A DNA stretch of 64,000 nucleotides. Source: Mycobacterium sp. shizuoka-1. Its GTDB lineage: Bacteria; Actinomycetota; Actinomycetes; Mycobacteriales; Mycobacteriaceae. A program made the position numbers and the translations under genes. Under the pieces are notes generated by a model. That model made no database searches and was not told the DNA's origin. It saw only the letters and a program-made list of their open reading frames with translations. The stretch spans positions 1-64,000 of the forward strand of contig NZ_BEWG01000055.1 in NCBI RefSeq assembly GCF_002723835.1, in the 5' to 3' direction. This document shows, one piece after another, positions 44,911 through 54,041 of this stretch (positions are counted from its first letter, which is position 1; the number at the start of each line of letters is the position of its first letter).

Positions 44911-45958
44911 TGGCCATGTTCCTGCATCGGGGGCTGTAGGCGGCCTTGTTGCCCGGGGTCGCGGCGTTGACGATGATCGGCACCACGTCGTTGAGGCCGG
45001 GGAAGAAGCCGGTGGCGTTCAGATCACACGCGTACGCGTTGCCGAAGGCGCCCTCGTTGGTGATCCGGGCCAGCCCCTTGAGCATCAGCGGCAGGTTGTC
45101 GCCGGTGAACGCCAGCTGTGGCTCGATCGTGACCAGATGCCCGGTGAACCCCGGCTCGCGGGTGACCATCTCGTTCAGCGCCGGGTTGACGGTGTCGGAG
45201 ATCGTGGCCAGCTGGCGGATCACCCGCGCCAGCGACCCGGTCGAGGCGACCAGCTCGGGGCGGCGCGCGTTGAAGTCCGACACCACCGTGCTGGTCTGGG
45301 AGATGGCCTTGTCGAGGTTGGAGTTCTGCGACGCCAAGTTGCCCATCACCGTGTTGAGCTGGGTGATGACATCGCCCAGAGCCTGGTCGCGACCGGCGAA
45401 CGTGTCGGTGAGCGTGGAGGTTTGGTCGACGAGCGCGACGATCGAGGCGTTGTCACCCTGCAGCGACTGGATGACTCCCTTGGTCAGGTTGTCGGCATCG
45501 CGCGGGTTCAGCACGCTGAACAACGGCTCGTAGCCGTTGAGCAGGGTGCCCACGTCGAACGACGGGTCGGTGCGCTCGACCGGGATCGTGGCGTGCGGCG
45601 CGAGCGGGCCCGGGTCGCCGAGCTTGCCGAGGGACAACCCGAGATATCGCTGGCCGACGATGTTCTGGTAGGTCACCGACGCGACGGTGTTGCCGTAGAG
45701 CTGCTGATCGTTCTGGACGACGAACGACACTTTGGCCAGTTTGCCGCTCAGCTCGATCTTCTCGACCCGGCCGACCCGCACGCCGGCCATCCGCACGTCG
45801 TCGCCTTCGCGCAGGCCGTACACGTCGGTGAACATCGCGGTGTAGGGCGTGGTGGGCCCCGCGACGTCGCGGCGCAGCGTGACGTACACCAGCCAGGTCA
45901 GCGTCATCGCCACCACCATGAACAGCGACAGCCCGATCAACGGGGCACGAAACTTCAT
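44903..45958 (-). CDS. mceB: Mce family protein, MceB position (351 aa)
   Basis: ATG at 45958 starts MKFRAPLIGLSLFMVVAM, a transmembrane anchor, followed by the MCE domain (YTAMFTDVYGLREGDDVRM.GVRVG) and a helical region. The C-terminal part has cysteines (YACDLN, PRCRN) that probably pair. The start overlaps the mceA stop by ATGA; the longer frame to 46372 lies inside mceA. Confidence 0.9.
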   Translation of the reverse strand: MKFRAPLIGLSLFMVVAMTLTWLVYVTLRRDVAGPTTPYTAMFTDVYGLREGDDVRMAGVRVGRVEKIELSGKLAKVSFVVQNDQQLYGNTVASVTYQNIVGQRYLGLSLGKLGDPGPLAPHATIPVERTDPSFDVGTLLNGYEPLFSVLNPRDADNLTKGVIQSLQGDNASIVALVDQTSTLTDTFAGRDQALGDVITQLNTVMGNLASQNSNLDKAISQTSTVVSDFNARRPELVASTGSLARVIRQLATISDTVNPALNEMVTREPGFTGHLVTIEPQLAFTGDNLPLMLKGLARITNEGAFGNAYACDLNATGFFPGLNDVVPIIVNAATPGNKAAYSPRCRNMANG

Positions 45959-47325
45959 CGCGCCCCTCCAGGTGCTTCGGCGGGTAGCGGCGCTGCGGGC
46001 GCCGGCGGCGGGGGTGAGTCGGCGGGGTCGGCGGTGCCCGGCACCCGGGGAGCCGGCGAAAGCCATGGCGGCACCGGCGGATTGGGGTCGGCCAAGTTCG
46101 GATTGGGGTTGATCAGCGGCGGTCCGACCGCCACCAGGTTGCCGTCCGGGCCGACGACCGTGCCCGGGGTCGGGGCCAGATCCTTGGGCGGCTGGTAGTT
46201 CTGCGGCAGCAGCATCTCCGGCAGATCCGGTCGCACCACGATCTCCGGTGCGGTGTAGCAACTCGGCCCGAGCAGCTCGCCGTAGCGCGGGCAGTCGGCG
46301 CGTGTGTAGGAGTAGCTCGGTGTCAGCGACAGGTTGATGCGCATGTTGCCGGTGTCCAGCTCGGGGATCCACACCTCGTCGAAGAACTTGCGGGACAACC
46401 CGTTCAGTTTCGTGAACGCCGGAACGAACTTGCCGGCGTTCATCGCCAGGCTGCCGATCACCGGGGTGAGGTGGTTGGTGATGCCGGTGAGCTGGTCGAT
46501 GTGGTTGTCGATCGCGGTGCGGGTGGTGCCCGCGGTGCGCGAGCCGCCGGTGACCAGAGCGGTGAGCGCCGAACGCTTTTCGGCCAGCACCTGCATGGGT
46601 TGCACCGCCTGGTGCAGGGCATCGACCAGATCGGGGGCAGTCTGGGCCAGACCGTGGGTGGCGTCGATCAACGCCGAGACCGTCGACGGGCCGTCGTCGG
46701 TGCTGACCACCGAGTTCAGCTGGTCGAGCAGCCGGTTGAGCTGGGCACCGCTCGCCAGCAGGGCGCCCCGGCGGTTCTCGGTGGCGGCGTTGACGGCGGC
46801 CAGGATGCCGACGCTGCGGTCTTCTCGTCCGCGTCCGGTTGCGGCCAGCACGTCGCGCAGCTTGCTGATCGTGGTCTGGAACAGCACGGTCGGCAGCGTG
46901 GTGTCCTCGGGGATGTGCTCACCGGCGCGGATCGCCGGCCCGCTGCCGTCGGAGACCAGCTGCACCGAGGACACCGCGAACACGTTGGACGGCACCACCC
47001 TGGCGGTGACCGATGCCGGAATGGATCCGGCGTACTCGGGTTTGAGGTCGATGTGGACGTAGTTGGGGTGGCCGTCGGCCGCGGGCACCACGTTGTCGAC
47101 CGTGCCGACCAGCACGCCGTGGTACTTCACGTCGGACTTCTGCGGCAGCCCGTCGCCGACGTTGAGCAGGTCGGCGACCACCCGCACGTAACCAGTGAGC
47201 CGCCCGGTGGATTTGAGCAGCAGCACCGTGGCGACCATGGCCGCGACCAGCAGCACGGCCAACCCGCACAGTGCCAGTTGCCGGTCGGTGGGGCCGCGCC
47301 CGTCCAGGTCAAGGGAATTCGCCAT
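45955..47325 (-). CDS. mceA: Mce family protein, MceA position (456 aa)
   Basis: The first Mce protein of the operon, directly after the two permease genes, with no gap to yrbEB. One transmembrane helix (LALCGLAVLLVAAMVATVLLL) precedes the MCE domain (GYVRVVADLLNVGDGLPQKSDVKYHGVLVG). A long helical part follows, then a Pro-rich tail of about 85 residues. A cysteine pair (DCPRYG, SCYTA) lies before the tail. It is longer than most MceA proteins because of the proline tail. Confidence 0.92.
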   Translation of the reverse strand: MANSLDLDGRGPTDRQLALCGLAVLLVAAMVATVLLLKSTGRLTGYVRVVADLLNVGDGLPQKSDVKYHGVLVGTVDNVVPAADGHPNYVHIDLKPEYAGSIPASVTARVVPSNVFAVSSVQLVSDGSGPAIRAGEHIPEDTTLPTVLFQTTISKLRDVLAATGRGREDRSVGILAAVNAATENRRGALLASGAQLNRLLDQLNSVVSTDDGPSTVSALIDATHGLAQTAPDLVDALHQAVQPMQVLAEKRSALTALVTGGSRTAGTTRTAIDNHIDQLTGITNHLTPVIGSLAMNAGKFVPAFTKLNGLSRKFFDEVWIPELDTGNMRINLSLTPSYSYTRADCPRYGELLGPSCYTAPEIVVRPDLPEMLLPQNYQPPKDLAPTPGTVVGPDGNLVAVGPPLINPNPNLADPNPPVPPWLSPAPRVPGTADPADSPPPPAPAAPLPAEAPGGAR

Positions 47326-48180
47326 CTATCCGCCGAATCTCGCTCCAGCGTCGACGCTCCACAACGCCATCGTCAGCAGCATGTTGACGATGATCGTGAC
47401 CGTGATCGCCGCCCGCATGGCGTGCCCGGCGGCGATGCCGACCCCCTCTGGGCCGCCGCTGGCGTAGAAGCCGTAGTAGCACTGGATCGTCGAGGCGATC
47501 CAGACGAACACCACCGCCTTCAGCAGCGAGTACAGCACGTCGGTGCCGGACAACATCAGCGTGAAGTAATGCAGGTACGCGCCGTTGGATCCGCCGCTGA
47601 TGACCTCGACCACGATCTGGGTGGTCAGGTAGCTGACCGCCAAACACAGGACGTAGAGCGGAATTACGGCGACCACCGACGCCATCAGCCGGGTGGTGAC
47701 CAGATAGGGGATGGGCCGGATCGCCAGCGAGTCGAGCGCGTCGATCTCCTCGGCGATCCGCATGGATCCCAGTTGCGCGGTGAACCGGCAGCCGCCCTGC
47801 GTCGCGAACGCCAGTGAGGCCGCGATCGGCGCGAGCTCGCGGGTGTTCACCAGTGACGAGATGATGCCGGTGGCCGGCCCGAGGCCGAGCAGGTTCAAGA
47901 AGTTGTAGCCTTCGATCCCGACGATGGCCCCGACCGTCACGCCGAGGACCAGTGCCACACCGGCGGTGCCACCGCCGACCACCAGGGAGCCGTTGCCCCA
48001 GGCGATGTCGGACAGCAGCCGGGCGAACTCGGTGCGGTAGTGCCGCAGCACGATCGGCACACCGGCCACCGCGCGGATGAAGAAGACCAGCATGTGGCCC
48101 AACCGGACCACGGGTGACAGCAGCGCCTTCGAGATCCGGTTCAGCGGGATCCGGAACGGACTGTAGGCCGATACCGTCAC
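47326..48180 (-). CDS. yrbEB: YrbEB integral membrane permease of the Mce system (284 aa)
   Basis: A MlaE/YrbE-type permease: five to six hydrophobic helices and the conserved EEIDALDSLAIRPIPYLV signature. The GTG start at 48180 lies one base after the yrbEA stop (TGA-G-GTG). With YrbEA it forms the inner-membrane part of the lipid importer energised by an ATPase encoded elsewhere (Mce ATPases of mycobacteria are usually unlinked). Confidence 0.93.
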   Translation of the reverse strand: MTVSAYSPFRIPLNRISKALLSPVVRLGHMLVFFIRAVAGVPIVLRHYRTEFARLLSDIAWGNGSLVVGGGTAGVALVLGVTVGAIVGIEGYNFLNLLGLGPATGIISSLVNTRELAPIAASLAFATQGGCRFTAQLGSMRIAEEIDALDSLAIRPIPYLVTTRLMASVVAVIPLYVLCLAVSYLTTQIVVEVISGGSNGAYLHYFTLMLSGTDVLYSLLKAVVFVWIASTIQCYYGFYASGGPEGVGIAAGHAMRAAITVTIIVNMLLTMALWSVDAGARFGG

Positions 48181-48181
48181 C

Positions 48182-49048
48182 TCACAAACCCACCCTCGGG
48201 AACAGCATGTTGTAGAGCTGGCTGATCACCACGTTGACGATCATCAGGATCAGGATCGACTCGACGACAGCGGCATTCACCGAGTTGGCCACCCCGGTCG
48301 GACCGCCCTTGGTGGACAGGCCCTTCTGGCTGGACACCACCGCGACGATCGCGCCGAACACCACCGCCTTGAGCAGCGCCAGCACCATGTCACCCGGTGT
48401 GGTGAACGCCGCGAAGGTGGCCACGAAGCTGCCCGGGGCGCCGTTCTGGAAATACACGTTGAACAGGTAGCTGGCCAGGAACCCGACGAAGCACACCACC
48501 CCGGTGAGGGCGACGCCGATCATGATGGCCGCGGCGAACCGGGGGACTACGAGCCGGCGGATCACCGAGACGCCCATGACCTCCATCGCGTCGATCTCCT
48601 CACGCATGGTGCGTGAACCGAGGTCGGCGGTGATGGCCGAGCCCACGGCGGCGGCCATCAGGATCGCCGCCACCAGAGACGCGGCCTGCCTGATCACGGC
48701 CAGCCCGCTGGCCGCTCCCGCCAGTGAGGTGGCACCGACCTGCCCGGCGAGCAGAGCGAACTGGATCGACAGGGTGACCCCGACCGGCAAGGCGACCAGC
48801 ACGGTGGGCACCACGGCCGTGCCGGCCATGAACGCACCCTGACGGACGAACTCCTGCAACGGGAATCGGCCGGTGACCAGATCGAGGAACAGGTATTGCA
48901 GCGTGCGCACGCCGAGCACGAACTGGTGTCCGACCGTCGCCAGCGATGCCAGCGGATGGCGCTTCACATAGCCGACGGTCCAGTCCTCGATGGCCGTGAC
49001 GCCGTCGGTGCCCGGGTGTTCGGCCGCGGGCGAGTGGTGGCTAGTCAT
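48182..49048 (-). CDS. yrbEA: YrbEA integral membrane permease of the Mce system (288 aa)
   Basis: First gene of the mce operon. The MlaE/YrbE permease signature REEIDAMEVMGVSVIRRLVVPR is clear, with hydrophobic helices from about residue 60 to the end. The N-terminal 30 residues are acidic and soluble. The ATG at 49048 opens MTSHHSPA; a weak GAGGACG ribosome site precedes it. The mce family number (mce1 to mce8) cannot be settled from sequence alone; the Mce3R-type regulator and downstream gene order are most like mce3. Confidence 0.93.
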   Translation of the reverse strand: MTSHHSPAAEHPGTDGVTAIEDWTVGYVKRHPLASLATVGHQFVLGVRTLQYLFLDLVTGRFPLQEFVRQGAFMAGTAVVPTVLVALPVGVTLSIQFALLAGQVGATSLAGAASGLAVIRQAASLVAAILMAAAVGSAITADLGSRTMREEIDAMEVMGVSVIRRLVVPRFAAAIMIGVALTGVVCFVGFLASYLFNVYFQNGAPGSFVATFAAFTTPGDMVLALLKAVVFGAIVAVVSSQKGLSTKGGPTGVANSVNAAVVESILILMIVNVVISQLYNMLFPRVGL

Positions 49049-49435
49049 GGGCGGACGTCCTCGGCCGCCATTGCGTCGGTGTCAAAAGCTCTGTGCGCGA
49101 GCACTTTTGGCTGCCACAGAGGGAGAAGCAGAAGATGGACGAACTCACATCCCTTCCCTGCTTGATGCCGAGGGTGTCGGCGAAGAGTGCTTGGTGCCTG
49201 CTGGACACCGTATGACCCGCCCACTCTCGCAGTCAAGGAGATGGAGAATATTCGTTAACATACTGTTCGAGTGATCAGGGGTGGGAACCCCGAATGGCCG
49301 CACCAGTGTGACTGTAACCAAACTTATAGTGCGTATTTTCGCGTGTGTCAGACCCCTGTGGAACGGATCCCGAGCTGTCGGCTGACTGCCAGCCTGCTGT
49401 GACCGACGTACATTGCCGATTCACATCTGTGGCGG
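49049..49435 (-). promoter_or_regulatory. Upstream region of the mce operon (387 bp)
   Basis: No convincing gene; a 63-codon minus-strand frame next to the mce operon lacks a ribosome site. Around 49250-49273 a GTTAAC-centred motif, TATGTT on the minus strand, and a partial inverted repeat (CGTTAAC ... CTGTTCG) could be the mce promoter and operator. This is also the only AT-rich stretch nearby. Confidence 0.4.
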
Positions 49436-50995
49436 CTACGGCATGACCAGGGTGCCGGCGTCCGAGGCGGCCTTCAGCAGTTCGGGAATGGTCAACTCGC
49501 CGTATCCGGTCTGGACCGGTCCCATCGGTACCCCCAGCCAGGGCACCACGGTGGGGTCCGGATCGACGTCGAGGTTGTAGGCTTGCATCCCGGGCAGATG
49601 GTGCATGAAGAAATTGCCGAGGGTGTCGATCATGAACACCAGGTCACCGATCGGGCCGTAACCCCACAACGCCGCCGAATTGAACAACGGTGCAACCGCG
49701 TTCGGGTCGCCGATCATCACGATCGATCCGTAATGCGGCTTGGTTCCGCCGCCGGGCACATAGGCGGGCATGAACGGTTGCAGGCCCGGCAAGTCGGTGG
49801 AGAAGTACGCGGCCGGATCGCCGTAGGTCTCGATGTTGACGAACCCGGAGTTGGCGCCGTTACCCGCGACGATGGTGTTGATGCCCGGGCTTTCGAATCC
49901 GATGCCGCCCAGACCGGTCTGCTGGGCAACGTATTCGGCCTCCCAGCCGCCCAGCGAGTGGCCGGTGACGAAGATGTCGGAGGAACTGTAGCCCTGCAGG
50001 GCGGCGTCGGCCTGCACTCGCTGGGCGAAGGCCAGCGCGTGGTGGAACGCCAGCGGGGTGGTGCCGGTGAAGATGATCTGCATGTCGGTGATGATCTGCG
50101 AGACCGCGATCAACGGGTTGAACAACAAGTTCGTCCCGCCGGTGGTGCCCTGATAGGCGATGATGATCTGGTTCTCCGGCGTCACCCACACTTGGGCGGA
50201 TTCACCGGACAGGACGTTGGTGGAGGTCACCGGAACCCCGTTGACGGTGAACGGCCGCAATCCGCCAGGGGTGCCGCCGAGCACGTATTCCGCGGCAGCA
50301 GCGTTGAGGAACTGGGCCACCGTCGGCGTCAGACCGGTGGTGGGGCCGGTGTAGATCAGAGCCGGCGGCACCGGTTGCGTCGTCGGCGTCGCGTCCAGTC
50401 CCACCGCGTGTTCGATCCTGCGGAACACCGCAAAGACCAGGTCGTTGAACGGTGCGAAGTCGAGCGGGCTCTGCGGGCCGCTGACGGCGGCGGTCATGTC
50501 CAGCGCCTGCAGCACGGTGTTGACGACGTGCCCGGGCAGGGCGATCAGCTTGGCGATCGGGGACAGCGGCGCCGGGGGCGTCGGCGTCGTCGTCGCGGTG
50601 GTCGTGGGCGCGGTGACCACCACAGCGCGCGGGACGGCCGCCGCGATCGGGCGCGCCGTGGTCGCGACCGCACCGCGCACCGCAGCCGGCGTCGACGCGG
50701 CGGAGCGGGCCGGTGCGAGCGTGAGGGTGATCGTGGTCGGTCTGGTCGAGTTGCGCTGCGGGGCAGGCGAGTCGGGGCGGATCGCGGCGCGGTGGCTCGA
50801 CGCCACTGCGCGATGACTGGCGGCCGGTCTCTTCGGCCCGGCCACCCCGGTCTGACTCGACGAGCTCGCCGAACTCGACGACGCGTGCCCGGTATCGGCC
50901 CAGGCGACCGCTTGTCCGGTGACGGTCCCGAAACTCAATCCGATGCCGACAGCGATCGCGGCCAGGCCGGCGCGGTACGGCGTACGTACGGTCAT
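49436..50995 (-). CDS. Secreted lipase/PE-PPE-type alpha/beta hydrolase (519 aa)
   Basis: A signal peptide (GLAAIAVGIGLSFGTV..., cleavage after AWA, residue 33) precedes about 120 residues of Ser/Thr/Ala/Pro linker. The hydrolase domain has the GHSLGG nucleophile elbow (serine near 347), VNIETYGDPAA as the likely acid region and a histidine-containing GTKPHYGS. It resembles mycobacterial secreted class-3-like lipases. The ATG at 50995 opens the signal sequence; in-frame upstream codons would add a charged extension. It is divergent from the kinase gene. Confidence 0.8.
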   Translation of the reverse strand: MTVRTPYRAGLAAIAVGIGLSFGTVTGQAVAWADTGHASSSSASSSSQTGVAGPKRPAASHRAVASSHRAAIRPDSPAPQRNSTRPTTITLTLAPARSAASTPAAVRGAVATTARPIAAAVPRAVVVTAPTTTATTTPTPPAPLSPIAKLIALPGHVVNTVLQALDMTAAVSGPQSPLDFAPFNDLVFAVFRRIEHAVGLDATPTTQPVPPALIYTGPTTGLTPTVAQFLNAAAAEYVLGGTPGGLRPFTVNGVPVTSTNVLSGESAQVWVTPENQIIIAYQGTTGGTNLLFNPLIAVSQIITDMQIIFTGTTPLAFHHALAFAQRVQADAALQGYSSSDIFVTGHSLGGWEAEYVAQQTGLGGIGFESPGINTIVAGNGANSGFVNIETYGDPAAYFSTDLPGLQPFMPAYVPGGGTKPHYGSIVMIGDPNAVAPLFNSAALWGYGPIGDLVFMIDTLGNFFMHHLPGMQAYNLDVDPDPTVVPWLGVPMGPVQTGYGELTIPELLKAASDAGTLVMP

Positions 50996-51211
50996 GTGTC
51001 CCCTGATTGCTCGTCGCGGCGTCCCGGTTGGCGACCGCGATTCGGCCCAGATGGGATACCTTGCCGTCGACCATATGACTACGCGTGATGTCAGTCTCGG
51101 TTTTGGCGCCGAACCCCTCCGCTCGGCAGCCCGCAAAACAGCTCGACCTGCGGCATTGCTGGCAAAGGTGAGGTAGCTTCAATCGACGGTCGGAGCCTTG
51201 CCGAGGAGTAG

Positions 51212-53017
51212 ATGGTGGATGCGACACCATTCGGGCACTATCAGCTGCAGGAGCTGATAGGTCACGGCGGCATGGGCGAGGTCTACCGCGCCTACGACAC
51301 CAAGACCGATCGCGTGGTCGCCCTCAAGGTGCTGCCGGCCCGGCTCGCCGAGGACACCGTCTTCCAGCAACGTTTCCGCCGGGAAGCCCAAGCCGCCGCC
51401 GCGCTGAACGAACCGCACGTCGTCCCCATCCACGGATACGGCGAAATCGACGGCCGGCTGTATCTGGACATGCGCCTGATCGAGGGCCGCACGCTGGACG
51501 CGATCCTGTCCGACGCCGGCCGCCCGTTGTCCCAGCCGCGCGCGGTCGACATTGTCGAACAAGTCGCCGCCGGCTTGGACGCCGCCCACGCCGCCGGGCT
51601 GATCCACCGCGACGTCAAGCCCTCCAACATCCTGATCACCCCCCGCGACTTCGCCTACCTGATCGACTTCGGCCTGGCCCGGACGGCCAGCGAGGCTGGG
51701 TTGACCACCGCCGGAAGCACGCTGGGGACCCTGGCCTACATGGCGCCCGAACGATTCAGCGGCCGTCAGGCCGACCTTCGCTCCGACGTCTATGCGCTGA
51801 CCTGCGTGCTCTACGAATGCCTGACCGGCTCCCGGCCGTATCCGGACGACAGCCTGGAACAGCAGATCGCCGGCCACATGACCACCCCGGCCCCACGCCC
51901 ATCGGACAAGGATCCGAAGCTGGCAGCATTCGATGCCGTCGTCGCCAAGGGCATGGCCAAGAAACCCGCCGAGCGCTACGGCAGCGCCGGCGAACTGGCT
52001 GCCGCCGCGCGCCGGGCGCTGAGCGCGCGGGGGCGCAGGACCGGCGGCTCGGGACGCCACGCGCTGGCCGGCACCCCGCAACGGCATCGACGCCGCGCGC
52101 TGCTCGCGGCCGGGGCGGCGATGCTGCTGGTGGCGGCCGCCGGCATCGGGGCATGGCAGTGGCGCGGATCCGAGACCGGGTCCAGCGGCGCGACCAGTCT
52201 GGCGGGCACGCTGTCCAGCTCGGAGCCGGTGCCCGCCGCCGCGGGTGCGGTGCCCTCGATCGCGGCCACCGTCCCGCAACCCATCCGAGACTCCGGCCGG
52301 TTGATCGTCGGCGTCAACATCCCTTATGCGCCAAACGAATTCATCGACGCCTACGGCAAGATCGTCGGCTTCGACGTGGATTTGATGAATGCCGTCGCCC
52401 GCACCCTGGGCCTGACGGCGGAATACCGGGAGACCGCGTTCGAGGCCATCATCCCCTCGGTGCGCGCCGGCGACTTCAACCTCGGTATGTCCTCGTTCAC
52501 CGACACCAAGGAACGTGAAGGCGCCGCCGACTTCGTCACCTATTTCCAGGCCGGCACGCTGTGGGCCCAGCGGCCCGGCGCTGCGGTCGATCCCGACGAC
52601 GCCTGCGGGCTCAAAGTCGGTGTGGCATATGCCGCCATCCAGGAGACCACGGAGATCCCGGCCAAGAGCGACGCCTGCGTGGCGGCCGGCAAGCCGCCGA
52701 TCAAGAAGGTGGTCTATACCCGCCAGGACGATCTGAACACCGCGTTGATGGCCGGCGAGGTCGACGCGATGTCGGCCGACTCACCCGTCACCGGGTTCGC
52801 GATCAAGACCAGCGGTGGGCAGCTCGAGGCCGCGGGCGAGGTGTTCGACTCCGCGCCCTACGGCTGGCCGGTCGCCAAGGACTCCGGGCTGGCGGAATCG
52901 CTGCGGCTGGCGCTCCAGCATCTGATCGACACCGGGGAGTACCGCACCATCGCGACGATCTGGGGTGTCGAGAAGGGCATGATCGACAAGCCCGCGATCA
53001 ATGCCGCCGTGCGCTGA
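51212..53017 (+). CDS. Ser/Thr protein kinase with solute-binding sensor domain (601 aa)
   Basis: Residues 10-270 are a Hanks-type kinase: GHGGMG at 17-22, lysine 39, HRDVKPSN from 132, DFG at 152-154, APE at 178-180. A transmembrane helix spans 295-317. The extracytoplasmic part, about 360-595, is a family 3 amino-acid-type solute-binding domain (IVGVNIPYAPNEF, GFDVDLMNAVARTLG, LMAGEVDAM). So an extracellular ligand is probably sensed by a binding-protein fold and passed to the kinase. GAGGAG precedes the ATG. A TAGCTT -10 box lies about 30 bases upstream. Confidence 0.9.
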   Translation: MVDATPFGHYQLQELIGHGGMGEVYRAYDTKTDRVVALKVLPARLAEDTVFQQRFRREAQAAAALNEPHVVPIHGYGEIDGRLYLDMRLIEGRTLDAILSDAGRPLSQPRAVDIVEQVAAGLDAAHAAGLIHRDVKPSNILITPRDFAYLIDFGLARTASEAGLTTAGSTLGTLAYMAPERFSGRQADLRSDVYALTCVLYECLTGSRPYPDDSLEQQIAGHMTTPAPRPSDKDPKLAAFDAVVAKGMAKKPAERYGSAGELAAAARRALSARGRRTGGSGRHALAGTPQRHRRRALLAAGAAMLLVAAAGIGAWQWRGSETGSSGATSLAGTLSSSEPVPAAAGAVPSIAATVPQPIRDSGRLIVGVNIPYAPNEFIDAYGKIVGFDVDLMNAVARTLGLTAEYRETAFEAIIPSVRAGDFNLGMSSFTDTKEREGAADFVTYFQAGTLWAQRPGAAVDPDDACGLKVGVAYAAIQETTEIPAKSDACVAAGKPPIKKVVYTRQDDLNTALMAGEVDAMSADSPVTGFAIKTSGGQLEAAGEVFDSAPYGWPVAKDSGLAESLRLALQHLIDTGEYRTIATIWGVEKGMIDKPAINAAVR

Positions 53018-53026
53018 CGCCCGCAT

Positions 53027-53086
53027 CGAGATTGAACTCTCGCAGACGTCTACTCGCACTTTCCCTGCGTGAATTCAATCTCGGCG
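53027..53086. repeat. 60 bp palindromic repeat, copy 1
   Basis: The arms CGAGATTGAA and its near reverse complement TTCAATCTCG enclose a conserved core (CTACTCGCACTTT). It matches copy 2 at 53970-54029 at 53 of 60 positions in the same orientation. It lies 9 bases after the kinase stop and could fold into a hairpin. Confidence 0.8.
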
Positions 53087-53117
53087 AACTGTCGGTGGCT
53101 GCGCCCATGATGGCTCG

Positions 53118-53963
53118 ATGGGTGAGGTCTTCATCGGTAGTGAAGCCTTGGCCAGCGGTGCCCTGACGCGACACGCGCTGCGGCGCTTCCATGACCGGCT
53201 GCTACCCGACGTCTATCAGCCTCGCGGTCAGCCCGTCTCGCTGCGGGATCGCACGATCGCCGCATGGTTGTGGTCGCGCAGGCGGGCTGTCATCGCCGGC
53301 GCCGCAGCAGCCGCCCTGCACGGGTCGCAATGGATCAACCCGACCGAGCCCATCGAGTTGATCTGGGACAACGGGCGTCCGCCGGAAGGACTGATCGTCC
53401 GCAATGAATCCCTCGCCGACGACGAGGTCACTCGAGTGGCCGGCCTTCCCGTCACCACCTTGGCGCGCACCGCATTCGATGTCGGCCGCCACCTTCCGCG
53501 GGCACGAGCGATTGCGCGCTTGGATGCGCTGATGCGCGCCGAATCGTTCTCCAGCGAGGACATCCTGTTGCTGGCCAAGCGCTACCCGGGTGCGCGCGGG
53601 ATTCGCCGCCTCCGTGAGGTCGTGCCGCTCGTCGACCGTGGAGCGGCATCCCCGAGGGAGACATGGCTGCGGCTGTTGTTGATCGACGCGGGCTTGCCCA
53701 TCCCCACGACCCAGATTCCCCTCTATGACGACTGGGGTTTGGTCGCAGTGCTCGACATGGGCTGGGAGGAGTTCATGGTCGCCGCCGAATACGACGGCGA
53801 CCAACACCGCACCGACCGCGGTCGGTACGTCTGGGATCAGAAGCGGGCCCGCCTGGTCGCCGGTATGGGTTGGAACGCCGTACGCGTGATCAAAGAGGAC
53901 CGCCCTGATGACGTCATCGCTCGAGTGCGGGACGCCCTGATGTCGAGGGGATGGCGGCCATGA
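53118..53963 (+). CDS. AbiEi-like / DUF559-type protein (281 aa)
   Basis: The N-terminal half resembles the helix-turn-helix and fold of AbiEi-type antitoxins (LTRHALRRFHDRLLPDVY, GAAAAALHG, LPVTTLARTAFDVGR). The C-terminal half resembles a DUF559/Vsr-like nuclease fold (SPRETWLRLLLIDAGLP, VAVLDMGWEE, EYDGDQHR, WNAVRVIKED). Many mycobacteria carry paralogs of this protein with unknown function. No separate AbiEii-like toxin gene is adjacent. Both flanks carry copies of the same palindromic repeat. Confidence 0.75.
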   Translation: MGEVFIGSEALASGALTRHALRRFHDRLLPDVYQPRGQPVSLRDRTIAAWLWSRRRAVIAGAAAAALHGSQWINPTEPIELIWDNGRPPEGLIVRNESLADDEVTRVAGLPVTTLARTAFDVGRHLPRARAIARLDALMRAESFSSEDILLLAKRYPGARGIRRLREVVPLVDRGAASPRETWLRLLLIDAGLPIPTTQIPLYDDWGLVAVLDMGWEEFMVAAEYDGDQHRTDRGRYVWDQKRARLVAGMGWNAVRVIKEDRPDDVIARVRDALMSRGWRP

Positions 53964-53969
53964 CTACGC

Positions 53970-54029
53970 CGAGATTGAATTCACGCAGCCGGCTACTCGC
54001 ACTTTCGCTGCGTGAGTGCAATCTCGGCG
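53970..54029. repeat. 60 bp palindromic repeat, copy 2
   Basis: Near-identical to copy 1 (seven mismatches in 60). Its left arm CGAGATTGAATTCACGC is the exact reverse complement of the right arm of copy 1. It lies between the stop codons of two convergent genes, where it could act as a bidirectional terminator. Confidence 0.8.
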
Positions 54030-54041
54030 TTGAAAGCGCCG

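Noticed and set aside
46471..47817. 448-codon plus-strand frame across mceA and yrbEB
   Set aside because: Antisense to genes with signature MCE and YrbE motifs; typical long shadow in high-GC coding DNA.
49045..49236. 63-codon minus-strand frame between the mce operon and the lipase gene
   Set aside because: No ribosome site, overlaps the yrbEA start, and no similarity that I can recognise.
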